From Symsagittifera roscoffensis (Eukaryota > Xenacoelomorpha > Acoela > Convolutidae), in contig NC_087062.1 of NCBI RefSeq assembly GCF_963678635.1, positions 3,807,556-3,871,555 on the forward strand: a stretch of DNA of 64,000 nucleotides. The letters are read 5' to 3'. Every line of letters starts with the position of its first letter. The first letter of the stretch is position 1. The notes beneath the pieces are model-generated. The model had not been told where the DNA came from and did not search any database. It was given only the letters and a program-made list of their open reading frames with translations. Position numbers and translations under genes: made by a program. This document shows, in pieces, positions 41,842-53,400 of the stretch.

Positions 41842-43533
41842 AAGAACCTGATTTGCTGAAAATTTTGATTGTTTTACCGATGTTTATGATTCTGTAAATA
41901 AAGAGCGTGTTTCTATGGACAAACTTCTTTTTATTCATGAAAATCTTATCAAATTTAATTTCGATTCAAATGAAACGCTTTTTAAACATATGAAGTAAGG
42001 GAAATTCGGACACATATGCATAAATGATTGGCGAGTTCTTCGCAAGATGCAAAAGTTAGTGTAAGAACCTTGTTGAATATACTCTTGGAAAATTTCAATT
42101 TTGAGTGCTTTTCCCTATTGTTTTTTTTTTGCTGTTTTGGATCAACAGACAATCAATAACTGATTTTTTCAATAATAAAAATTGAAAAAAGTTTTTTTTT
42201 AGTTATTATCAGTGCAAGAAAAAACTTCAGTGTTTTTAAAAAGCGAGAAAACTAAATGAAATGAGTTACAAGATGCTAATTTTGTTCATTTTTCTAACAC
42301 ATGAACAAAAAAAAATGAAAGAATTTCGCAAGATGTCAAATTTGTTTTTTTTTTATGCAAATGTGCATCAGTTTCATTTTCGATCTTCAACTGTCGATCT
42401 ACAACGCTTCGAATCTTTTGCAAACTGCGATTTTAATTTAATTTTTTCAGTTTATGCAAAGTTTGAATAAAATTTTTTATTAGAATCAGCACTTTGTATG
42501 TCTTTATCTCTTGAAATTGAAGAAACTATATGGAGAAAAACAATTAGTTATAAAGTACAAGACAAGAAACAATTTATCCATATTATTCAACAAATCAAAG
42601 AGATGTCGAGCAGCTGAGTTCTCAACATGCTGCAAGTTCGCAAATGAGCGCAAAGCTGGTCATGAGTCTGGAGACTCAATTGTTAGTTTGCTCAGTGAGG
42701 TCTGTGGCTCAAAAGTCCCTCATAATGTTCAGTTAAAGCTGAATTTTTGACTGATTCTTCTTCTTGCGCCAGACAAAAGATTTCGTTGACAGGTTGAGCT
42801 TCGAATCTGTAGACAAGAATCTCGAAATAGTCCATCATAACGTGGCCTGCGATCTTCGACATCTTTCTCATCGTTCCAAGCTGACTCTCGATGGTTAGAA
42901 CTTGCATCTGGCGACTTCACTGAAATTTTTTTTCAAGACTTCAACCATGTGCAATTTTTAATTGAGAAAAAAAACTCCGAAACTGTTTCCATCACTTTAA
43001 TTTGGATCAAATCAAGGTTAAGTCGACAGAGTTAAAGTTTTGATTTTCTGGACTGAGGAGAGCTTTTTTTGAAACTGAGAGTGGAGTAAAGAGAAACACG
43101 TTTGTGATTGAAGACGAGTTTTTTTGAGCACAGAGAGATTGATGATCGATGCTAACTGTAGCTGACAAGAAAGGTGAAACTTTTTTCTAATTCAGAGTGA
43201 TGGATACCCTTCAAATCAAAAGCGTGGCTTTGCCAATTAGAATATACTTTCTTTATATGAAATGCAGTCGTTTCCAATCAGATTTCAGCTTCGTTTCAGG
43301 GAAAAACTTACGAAAACTTTTTCTTTCTTTGTCGTTTCCAATCACAAAAAATGTTCAATAAGGTTGTTAATTTTGGATGTGGTATCCAGACAAGGAAATT
43401 TTTTTCTTTCAAGGAACTCTTCCTTAGAAGTAAATTTTACACCAAATTAATTGCAAGAACATAGCCACAAGCAGTTTGCTGTAAAAGTAGGAAAAAAATG
43501 TTCCGTCAAGTAAATTCAAGTTTTTGTACAAAT
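41842..43533. repeat. Tandem segmental duplication C, right copy
   Basis: Direct repeat of 39763-41452. The shared core is 42463-42932. The outer parts have indels and substitutions relative to the left copy. Confidence 0.85.
42522..43322 (-). pseudogene. SQLG-family gene remnant, copy 5
   Basis: The duplicated counterpart of copy 4. The 71-codon segment (42907-42692) containing IESQLGTMRKMSKIAG and DYFEILVYRFEAQPVNE is identical at protein level to copy 4, whereas the upstream 75-codon block has picked up extra changes. The same internal stops are present. Confidence 0.55.
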
Positions 43534-45124
43534 TGTACAAAATAGAAAGTATTGTTTCGAAACTTAATCATGCTGGGTTTTGAAAATTCAAAATTTTAAC
43601 TGAAATGGAAAGACAAAGGTTTTTAGTGGAAAGTTTTGACAGATTTTAGTTTTGGGTTTAAAATAAAAATATGCTCTGGAATTTTACCGTTCCCTTTTTT
43701 GACTAATTTCAAAGTTTCTAGAAAAATTGATAGACATATACTTCTGACGATAATTCTACTTTGAGTATTACAAACGTCCAAGAGGTTGATTGGAAAATTA
43801 TAAAAGTCCAAATCAATTTCATCAGAAAAAATAATCACTCGGAGTTTTGCTTTTTTCTTGTACAGTAATTCGAGGAAATTGAAATGTTATTTATGATGAA
43901 GGTTTCATCTAAAATTATGTCTAGAAATTACTAATTTCAATATTTTTCAGCATGAAAGACCTTTTGCGTAGGCAAAAATATAAGTTCTACAAAAAAAATG
44001 ATGCATGCTATAAAACATGAAAACAAACATCTAGAAACTTTATCGTAGAATTCAATTTGTGTAAGCGATTACATCCTTCTGCAAAAATATTAATTACATG
44101 AAGCATACAGGTTCAAAGAAGTCTCATTTAGAAATGTATCATCGAATTCAAATACGAAAAAAACTTAAAAGAAACTTTTTGATTGATCTGCAGTTTTTAT
44201 AAAGGGAGGTTTTAATTTGATCTCAAAAGTTTTGAAAATTTGGTAAATCTTTCACACTAAAAATGGAATGAACTGGAAGGAATGCTCGATTCTGATTGGT
44301 TGATATCATTTCAGAAACTAAACTCCAAAAGTTGAAACTCGGCTAGCTTGTCGTTAAAATGGAAAAAAATCTTTAAAACTAAACTCGATTCTGGTTGGTC
44401 AAAACTAAAGAAAATTCACTTTTTACTAAGTCTCGATTCGGATTGATTGATTATTTTTAGCTGCAACAAAAAAGTCAATTTCATTCTAACTTTTTTTTTT
44501 ATCTCGAGGACAATTGTTCTGCAAATGGATAAATTTAAGTTTATTCATCCGAAGTTTCGAACGTCTCAAGGTGAGTGTAAATCTCCGAGACAAAAATTTT
44601 GGGACTCATAAAATTTATCATATCGTAGTGTTTTAAAATTTTCCTCTGATATGCAATCACTGAAAATAATTGAGACAGTTGCATGCAGTGAGTGTGCTAG
44701 AGACTAGAAAGGTTTGGATGCGTCCATACATTGTGAACGCACTGGTGTTTTGATGTATTCGAGTTCTATTTTTTATGCATATGGCAGCGATGAACTGAAC
44801 ACTCATAGCAAGAAAAAAACAGTCGCTTACTCTTTTTTTCGATCTATTAAAAAACAATTTGATCGACAGCATGCTGATTAGCTTCCAATTGCGCTCCACA
44901 AGGAGTCAATTCTTGAAACTAAAATTCAACAACATGGAAACCATAGGAGAAATTAGCATAAAATGAATGTTTTACCGAAATCTAGAAACTTGAAATAAAC
45001 TTTTTTGAATACTCGTCGAAGTACGAAAGTTTCGCAACGTAATTCAAAATCGCCTAATTAAACATTTGATCAAAGGTTGTTTTTGATGAAAAAGTAACTC
45101 TAGCAAAACTTGAGTTCAATTAGT
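43534..45124. other. AT-rich stretch with repeated ATTGGT-type motifs, no gene
   Basis: Between about 44290 and 44460, TTCTGATTGGTTG, TTCTGGTTGGTC and TTCGGATTGATTG recur, resembling the upstream regions of the SQLG-family copies. No coding block of that family is recognisable here. Other frames are low-complexity. Confidence 0.4.
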
Positions 45125-45345
45125 CGTGAAACTCTGAATGGAATTCGATCCAAAAAGTTTTTTTCTACAGCGATAACCGCAATTGTTGTAAGCTTATTGC
45201 AAATTTGTGGTTTTAAAATGTTGAAAAAATTACCTTGAGTGAAGTAATGATTGGACAAGGGCTTGTTAAATATTGTATAAAGTTTAGATATTTATACAAT
45301 ATTGACTAGTTCAACCATTTAACTAGGTATCTTTTTAAAAATTTG
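45125..45345 (-). repeat. 220-bp dispersed repeat, inverted copy 1
   Basis: This matches the reverse complement of 46680-46893 at roughly 90%. Anchors include ACAGCGATAAC, TTGTTGTAAGCTTATTGCAA and ACAATATTGACTAGTTCAAC. No terminal inverted repeat or coding frame is evident. Confidence 0.7.
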
Positions 45346-46479
45346 GTAGTTGAGTACCACGCTCATGTTCAAGGAGTAGCGTAACTTTAAGCGGATTTCT
45401 GCAGACTTATGACTAGAGATTCATATATTTTTTTGACGATTTCGGAAATTTTTTTAAATAAACAGCATAGAAAAAACATGGATGGATTCGCTAGACTCTT
45501 AACGTTTTCAGATTATTATGTTTACTAAATAATTGAAAATAGTATTGTGATAAAGCTGAAAATAACTTCGAAAACAAAAAATAGGTGTAAGCAAGAACAT
45601 ACAATTTTTGGAAGGTTCTTATTAAAAAAGGTTTTTTTTGAAGCTAACCTTGCTTTAGATTAGTGAAAGTTCATTGAAATAACCAAATGTTTCGTCTTAA
45701 AAAGCATTATTTTTTAAAAAATTCATCTAAGTTGGATCCCGTTGAAAGGTGATAGATCAAGCCAAAAACATTTTAACTGGATTTAGAGTAATTATTAAAA
45801 ACTTAAGATAAAATTGATCATCAAAACAGTGAAGTATAGACATTTATGTGCTTTTATCGAGTATTTTGTTTCTGTCATTTGCTAAAATGAGTTCAATTAT
45901 GGAAAAGTTATAACTTTCAAGCTGAATTCTTTGACATTTGACTTGGATCAAAAATGATAAGTTAACTGATGCAGCTTTATTTGTTTGTTCTCAAGCAAAA
46001 ACAATCAAACACAGTTCAAACAAAAAACTTTTCAGGCAAAAATAGTTCAAAAAAACTTGCAAGCACAAACAGTTTCGCGTTCAAAGTATATAAGCTTTGC
46101 TTTCAAGGTGTATAATTACTTGAAATGAAACAGAAAAGATACTATGAAGCTTTGCTATAGAACAGTTTAGAAAAACAACAAGATTCTTAGAAAACTAGAA
46201 CAGTTGAATAAGTAGAACAATTCAGTTTATTTAAAAAAAGTGTGCCCATCTACCAAATTCGTTAGGAAACAGATACAATTTTTGAAAACTGACCAGGAAA
46301 TTTTCTCCATTTCTGTTTCATATATGAATCTAGGATGATGCATTCGAAAAAAACTGAAAAAACTGTGTGTTCATGGTAACTTAGCACAGAATTGAACTTT
46401 TCTAAAAAAAATCTTTCTGATTTATATAAAAAGAAATAACATCTAGGGATTTTTTTTGACACTTCTGGTTTTTGGTTTT
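45346..46479. other. AT-rich interval between inverted repeats, no gene
   Basis: No supported coding frame. A/C-rich short runs lie near 46000-46200. Confidence 0.4.
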
Positions 46480-46679
46480 TCTCTAAAAAAAGCCATCCAC
46501 CCAATTATTAAGAAAAGTTTTTAAAAGATGCTAATTTTTTTTTGAACTGATGTTGTTTAAAAAGTAGATATCTTATGTGACAGAAAGTTAAAACTGCATT
46601 CACGGAGCGAAAAAAAAATTGGAGAGATGCTGAATCTAATTTGAATGACTTGTACATAACAGTTTTCCAAGTTATGTTT

Positions 46680-46893
46680 ATTTTGAACCTAGATAAGTGG
46701 TTGAACTAGTCAATATTGTATAAATATTTAAATTTTATACAAATTTTAACAAGCACTTGTCCAATCATTAGTTCATTCAATGTAATTTTCTCAACACTTT
46801 AAAACCACAAATTTGCAATAAGCTTACAACAATTGCAGTTATCGCTGTAGAATAAAACTTTTTGGATCGGATTCCAATCAGAGTTTCATGAGT
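46680..46893 (+). repeat. 220-bp dispersed repeat, copy 2, inserted in a B unit
   Basis: It interrupts the first B unit. The sequence before it (CAGTTTTCCAAGTTATG) and after it (GAGTATTCG.AAATTTCATTTG) is contiguous in the B unit at 48640-48710. It is the reverse complement of 45125-45345. A small non-autonomous mobile element is likely. Confidence 0.65.
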
Positions 46894-47411
46894 ATTCGAA
46901 AATTTCATTTGTGTTTCAGTTATGTTTCAGCATTTTTTCAGCTGGATAGATCACTGCGTCAAATGTTCAGACTAAATAATAAATTTTTTAATTGGTCAAA
47001 CTATATCAAAGAATTGGGTTAACAATTTAGACTATATAATTAAATAGTTAATTAGTCAAATTATATAAAATCTGATCGTGTTTCGAAGATTTCGGGAATT
47101 TTTTCAATAAAAATTGAGAAACAAAAATCTAAACTTTTACCATGAACCAAATGAACTCTAAGACTTTCATTTCACAGTCTATAGGTATTACACCAAGGAT
47201 TTTTACAAATAAGATAACGTGCGCGGAGATGTTTAGCCTAAAAACTAAGAAATTACCATTTCTTTTACCATTGTCTTATCAATTCATAAACAATGACAGC
47301 TTACCAATTCTATTCCTCTTAATACATTGTAGGCTCTATACCCAATGTTAAAACACAGCGACTCTGACCCGAAATCTGTAACGGATCTTAATACATGCAG
47401 TCAGTCACTCT

Positions 47412-47426
47412 CCCCCCCCCCCCCCC
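47412..47426. repeat. C15 tract in an A unit
   Basis: Poly-C run inside the A repeat. Comparable tracts lie at 51396-51409 (C14) and 52859-52873 (C15), while other A units have only 5-9 C at the same place. Confidence 0.85.
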
Positions 47427-50400
47427 AATTCAGCCCCAAGATCTACCACTTAAGTTGGTAAAATTAAGTAAATGCATCTTTTTGCGCAATCAAAACAAGG
47501 AAACAGAAAGAAATCAAACAACGTTTAAAGTTTCTCGATTGAAAATTCATGGTTTCTATTAATCAATTTTTTCCAACGCTGATGACTAATTGGACAGTAT
47601 ATAAGATCAATCACGTTGAGCAGTCTCTTTTAGTGAAAGCGAAAAAAAAACCCAAACACTAACAATGACAACTTACCAATTCTTTTCCTTGTCTTAAAAC
47701 ATTATAGACTGTATACCCAATGTTAACCCATAGCATGGCGGAGCCGAAATCTATAAATTATCTTAATACATGGAGTCAGCCTCCCCCCTCCACTTCAGCC
47801 CCAACATCTACTACTTAAGTTGGTCACGTTAAATAATTTCATCTAGGGCATCTCTTTGTGCAATCAAGGCAAACAAACAGAAAAAACTTAACAAGGTGTC
47901 GAAGTTATCCGATTGAAACTTCAAGGTTTCTCTGAATCTTTTTTTTCCAATTTTGATGACTAATAGGACAGTATATTTGATCTATCACATTGAGCAGTCT
48001 CTTTTAGTGAAAGTGATAAAAAAAATACTCAAACACAAACAATGACAACTTATCAATTCTATTCCCTATCCTGATACAGTATAGACTGTATACCCAAGGT
48101 TAACCCATAGCTTGGCGGAGTGAAATTCTATAAAGTATCTTAATTCATATGGTCCGCCATGCATCAAACCTCCTTTAGCCGCTCGTATTTAACAGATGAG
48201 ATTATGATTCAGTCTTGTGCAAACAAATTTTTCTTCCTGCTGCAGATTTGATCAATTTAAGTCAAGCGAAATTATAATAGGGTCTGTTTTCACAACTGCT
48301 ACTTTTTCACAATTGATTAATCCCAATCCGCAAAAACTGCTGAACACCGTGTATCCGCGGAGAAATTGCACAAACAAAGTGTATCCTATTATTATAACAA
48401 CAAAATAAATCATGCATATCTTCAGTAACAAACTTTTTAAAGACCTCATTCAACACTAAACAGCAGGTACCCGCCAATAAATAGTACTATGAGTGCTGCG
48501 TATCTAATTCTTTTCAACTGATGTTCTTCAGAAAGTAGACCTCCTACGGGACAGAAACTAAAAAAGCATACATTGAGCGAAAAAGAAAGAAAAATTTTAA
48601 TTTTTGGAGAGCTGGTGAATCTAATTTGAATGACTTGTACACAACAGTTTTCCAAGTTATCTTTTTTTGACCTTTTTGGTGAGTATTCGGAAATTTCATT
48701 TGTTTCAGTTAGGTTTCAGTTTTGTTTCAGCTGGATAGATCACTGCGTTAAATGTTCAGACTAAAAAATTAAATTTCTAATTGGTCAAATTATATCAAAT
48801 CTGATCGTGTTTTGAATTGCGTGAGACAAAAAAAATTGGGAAACAAAAAAATCAAATTTCTAAGCAAAATCAGAAATACACTCTAAGACTTTCATTCAAC
48901 AGTCTACAGGTAATATACCAATGGATTTTACTAACAGGAAAAAGTTTTTTCCCTATTAACATGAGATTTTTACACAAAAACCGCACAATACAAATTCTCG
49001 TATCATTCTCTTACCAATACACAAACAATGACAACTTAACAAATCTATTCCCTATCCTAATTTATTGTAGGCTCTATACCCAATGTTAATACATAGCCAG
49101 GCTGACCCGAAATCTATTTCTTATCTTAAGACATGGAGTCAGCCTCCCCCCTCCACTTCAGCCCCAACATCTACTACTTAAGTTGGTCACGTTGAATAAT
49201 TTCATCTAGGGCATCTCTTTGTGCAATCAAGGCAAACAAACAGAAAAAACTTAACAAGGTGTCGAACTTATCCGATTGAAACTTCATGGTTTCTCTGAAT
49301 CTTTAATTTTCAAAACGGATGACTAATTGGACAGTTTATATGATCTATCACGATGAGCAGTCTCTTTTAGTAAAAACGAAAAAAAGTACCAATACACAAA
49401 GAATGACAACTTAAATTACCTATCTTATTACTTTGTAGGCTCTATACTAGTGTTAATACATAGCGAGGTTGACGCGAAACCTATAACGTATCTTAATACA
49501 TGGAGCCAGCCACGCCCCCTCCCCACCCCATTTTACCCCCAGCTTCTACTACTTAAGTTGGTAACAAAAAATAAATGCATCAAGGGCATCTTTTTGTGCA
49601 ATCAAAGCAAGGAAACAGAAAAAGTCAACCAACCTTATGCAGTTTTCCCATTGAAACTTGATGATTTTTCTGAATCTAGTTTTTCCAATGCTGATGACTA
49701 ATTGGTCAATAAAATGATCTATCAGGATGAGCAGTCTCTTTTAGTAAAAACGAAAAAAAGTACCAATATAAAAACAGTGACAACTTGATAATTGATTTTC
49801 CTAACCTATTGCATTATAGGGTATATACCCAGTGTTTATACATAGGGAGGCTGACGCGAAATCTATAACGTATCTTTATACATGGAGTCAGCCACGCCCC
49901 CTCTCCACCCCATTTCATCCCCAACATCTACTACTTAAGTTAGTAACAAAAAATAAATATATCAACGGCATCTTTTTGTCCAATCAAAGCAAGGAAACAG
50001 AAAAAAATTAAACAACGTTTCGAAGTTTTCGAATCGAAATTTCAAAGTTCCTATGAATATTTTTTCCAATGCTGATGACTAATTGGACAGTATATATGAT
50101 CTATTACCATGAGCAGTGTCTTCTAGTAGAGAGTCAAAAACATCTAATAGTTAAATTGATAACAAAAATAAATGCATCAAGGGCATCTTTTTGTGCAATT
50201 AAAGCAAGAAAACAGAAAAAAATCAAAAAACGTTTTGAAGTTTTCCGATTGAAACTTGTTGGTTTTTCTGAATCTATTTTTTCCAATGCTGATGACTGTT
50301 TGGCCAGAAAAAATGATCTATCTTGATGAGCAATCTCATTCAGTAAAAACGAAAAAAAGCACCTATACACAAACAATGACAGCTTACTAAGTCTATTCCC

Positions 50401-53400
50401 TATCTCAATACACTATAGACTGTATACTCAATGTTAACACATAGTATGGCGGAGCGGAAATCTAGATAGAATCTTAATTTATATGGTCTGCCATGCAATC
50501 ACACCTCTTTTTCCCCATCGCGTATAACAGATGGGATCATTATTCAGTCTTGTGGAAACAATTTTCTTCTTCTTGCTGCAGATTTGACTAAATTAGGTCG
50601 TGCAAAATCATAATAGGGTGTTTTGTCACAAATGCTAATTTTTCACAATGAGTTATTTCCAATCCAGGAAAGTTACTGAACAATATAAGTCATGCAGGTA
50701 CCCGCCAATAAAAAGTACTATGAGTGCGTATCTAATTTTTTTGAACTGATGTTCTTCAGAAAGTAGACACCCTACGGGACAGAAACTAAAAAAGCATACA
50801 TTGAGCGAAAAAAAAGACAAATTTTGGACAGCTGGTGAGTCTAATTTGAATGAGTTGTACACAACAGTTTTCCAAATTATCATTTTTTGATTTTTTTACT
50901 GAATATTCGGAAATTTCATTTGTTTCAGTTAAGTTTCAGCATTGTTTCAGCTGGATAGATCACTGCGTCAAATGTTCAGACTAAATAATAAATTTTTTTA
51001 TATCAAATCTATATCAAATCCGATCGTGTTTTGAAATTTCATGAGTTTTTTTTAAATTGGGAAACAAAAAAATCGAACTTTTGAAGAAAAACTATTGAGT
51101 TACTATGAACCAGAAATAAACTCTGAGACATTTATTCCACAGTCCACAGGTAATACACCAATGAGTTTTACTAATAGAATAACGAGCGCGGAGATTTTTC
51201 GCTAAAAATCTATGATTATTACTCAAAAACCACCAAATACAAATTCTCTTATCATTCTCTTACCAATAAACAAACAATGACAACCTAACAATTCTATTTC
51301 TATCCTAATTTATTGTAGGCTCTATACCCAATGTTAATACATAGCGAGGCTGACCCAAAATCTCTAAATTATCTTAATACATGGAGTCAGCCACGCCCCC
51401 CCCCCCCCCACTTTAGCCCCAACATCTACTAATTAAGTTAATAATGTTAAATAAATTCATCTGGGGCATCTTTTTGTGCAATCAAGGCAGGGAAAAAGAA
51501 AAAATTAAACAACATTTCGAAGTTTTCCGATTGAAATTTCGTGATTTGCTCTGAATCTATTTTTTTCCTATGCTGATGACTAATTGGACAGTAATAAAGA
51601 TCTATCACGATGAGCAGTCTCTTTAAGTAAAAAAAAAACACCTATAAGCAAACAATGACAACTTACCAAGTCTATTATCTATCTTACTACCTTGTAGGCT
51701 TTATACCCAACGTTAATACATAGCGAGGCTGACGCGAAATCTATAACGTATCTTAACACATGGAGTCAGCCACGCCGCCCCATTTCATCCCCAACTTCTA
51801 ATACTTAAGTTGATAACGTTAAATAAATTCATCTAGCGCAACTTTTTTTGTGCAATATATGACTAAATTTTGTTTCAAATTTTGGACAGCTGGTGAATCT
51901 AATTTGAATGAGTTGTACACAACAGTTTTCCAAATAATCATTTTTTTGATACAAATACAAATTCTCTTAACATTCTCTTACCAATAACAGATGGGATCAT
52001 TATTCAGTCTTGTGGAAACAATTTTCTTCTTCTTGCTGCAGATTTGACTAATTTAGGTCGTGCAAAATCATAATAGGGTGTTTTGTCACAAATGCTAATT
52101 TTTCACAATGAGTTATTTCCAATCCAGGAAAGTTACTGAACAATATAAGTCATGCAGGTACCCGCCAATAAAAAGTACTATGAGTGCGTATCTAATTTTT
52201 TTGAACTGATGTTCTTCAGAAAAGAGACACCCTACGGGACAAAAACTGAAAAAGCATACATTGAGCGAAAAAAAATGACAAATTTTGGACAGCTGGTGAA
52301 TCTAATTTGAAGGAGTTGTACACAACAGTTTACCAAATTATCATTTTTTTTTATCTTTTTACTGAATATTCGGAAATTTCATTTGTTTCAGTTAAGTTTC
52401 AGCATTGTTTCAGCTGGATAGATCACTGCGTCAAATGTTCAGACTAAATAATAAATTTTACTATAACAAATCTATATCAAATATGATCGTGTTTTGAAAT
52501 TTCGTGAGTTTTTTTTAAATTGGGAAACAAAAAAATCGAACTTTTGATGAAAAACAATTGAGTTACTATGAACCAGAAATAAACTCTGAGACATTTATTC
52601 CACAGTCCACAGGTAATACACCAATGAGTTTTACTAATAGAATAACGCGCGCGAAGATTTTTCGCTAAAAATCTATGATTAATACTCAAAAACCACCAAA
52701 TACAAATTCTCTTATCATTCTCTTACCAATAAACAAACAATGACAACTTAACAATTCTATTTCTATCCTAATTTATTGTAGGCTCTATACCCAATGTTAA
52801 TACATAGCGAGGCTGACACAAAATGTATAACTTATCTTAATACATGGCGTCAGCCACGCCCCCCCCCCCCCCCACTTCAGCCCCAACATCTACTAATTAA
52901 GTTGATAATGTTACTAAATTCATCTGGGGCATCTTTTTGTGCAATCAAGGCAGGGAAAAAGAAAAAATTAAACAACATTTCGAAGTTTTCCGATTGAAAT
53001 TTCGTGATTTGCTCTGAATCTATTTTTTTCCTATGCTGATGACTAATTGGACAGTAATAAAGATCTATCACGATGAGCAGTCTCTTTAAGTAATAAAAAG
53101 CACCTATAAGCAAACAATGACAACTTAACAATTCTATTTCTATCCTAATTTATTGTAGGCTCTATACCCAATGTTAATACATAACGAGGCTGACGCAAAA
53201 TCTATAACGTATCTTAACACATGGAGTCAGCCACGCCGCCCCATTTCATCCCCAACTTCTAATACTTAAGTTGATAACGTTAAATAAATTCATCTAGCGC
53301 ATCTTTTTGTGCAATCAAGGCAAAGAAACAGAAACAAATTGAACAACGTATCGAAGTTTTCGAATCGAAATTTCAAAGTTACTATGAATATTTTTTCCAA

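Noticed and set aside
39763..43533. The 1.69-kb direct repeats as LTRs of an element
   Set aside because: Only about 390 bp separates them, there are no TG...CA ends with a target duplication, and no primer site or coding interior is seen.
45125..46893. A classical DNA transposon bounded by 220-bp inverted repeats
   Set aside because: The right arm is an insertion inside a satellite B unit with B sequence continuing on both sides, so the two arms are independent copies of a short repeat rather than ends of one transposon.
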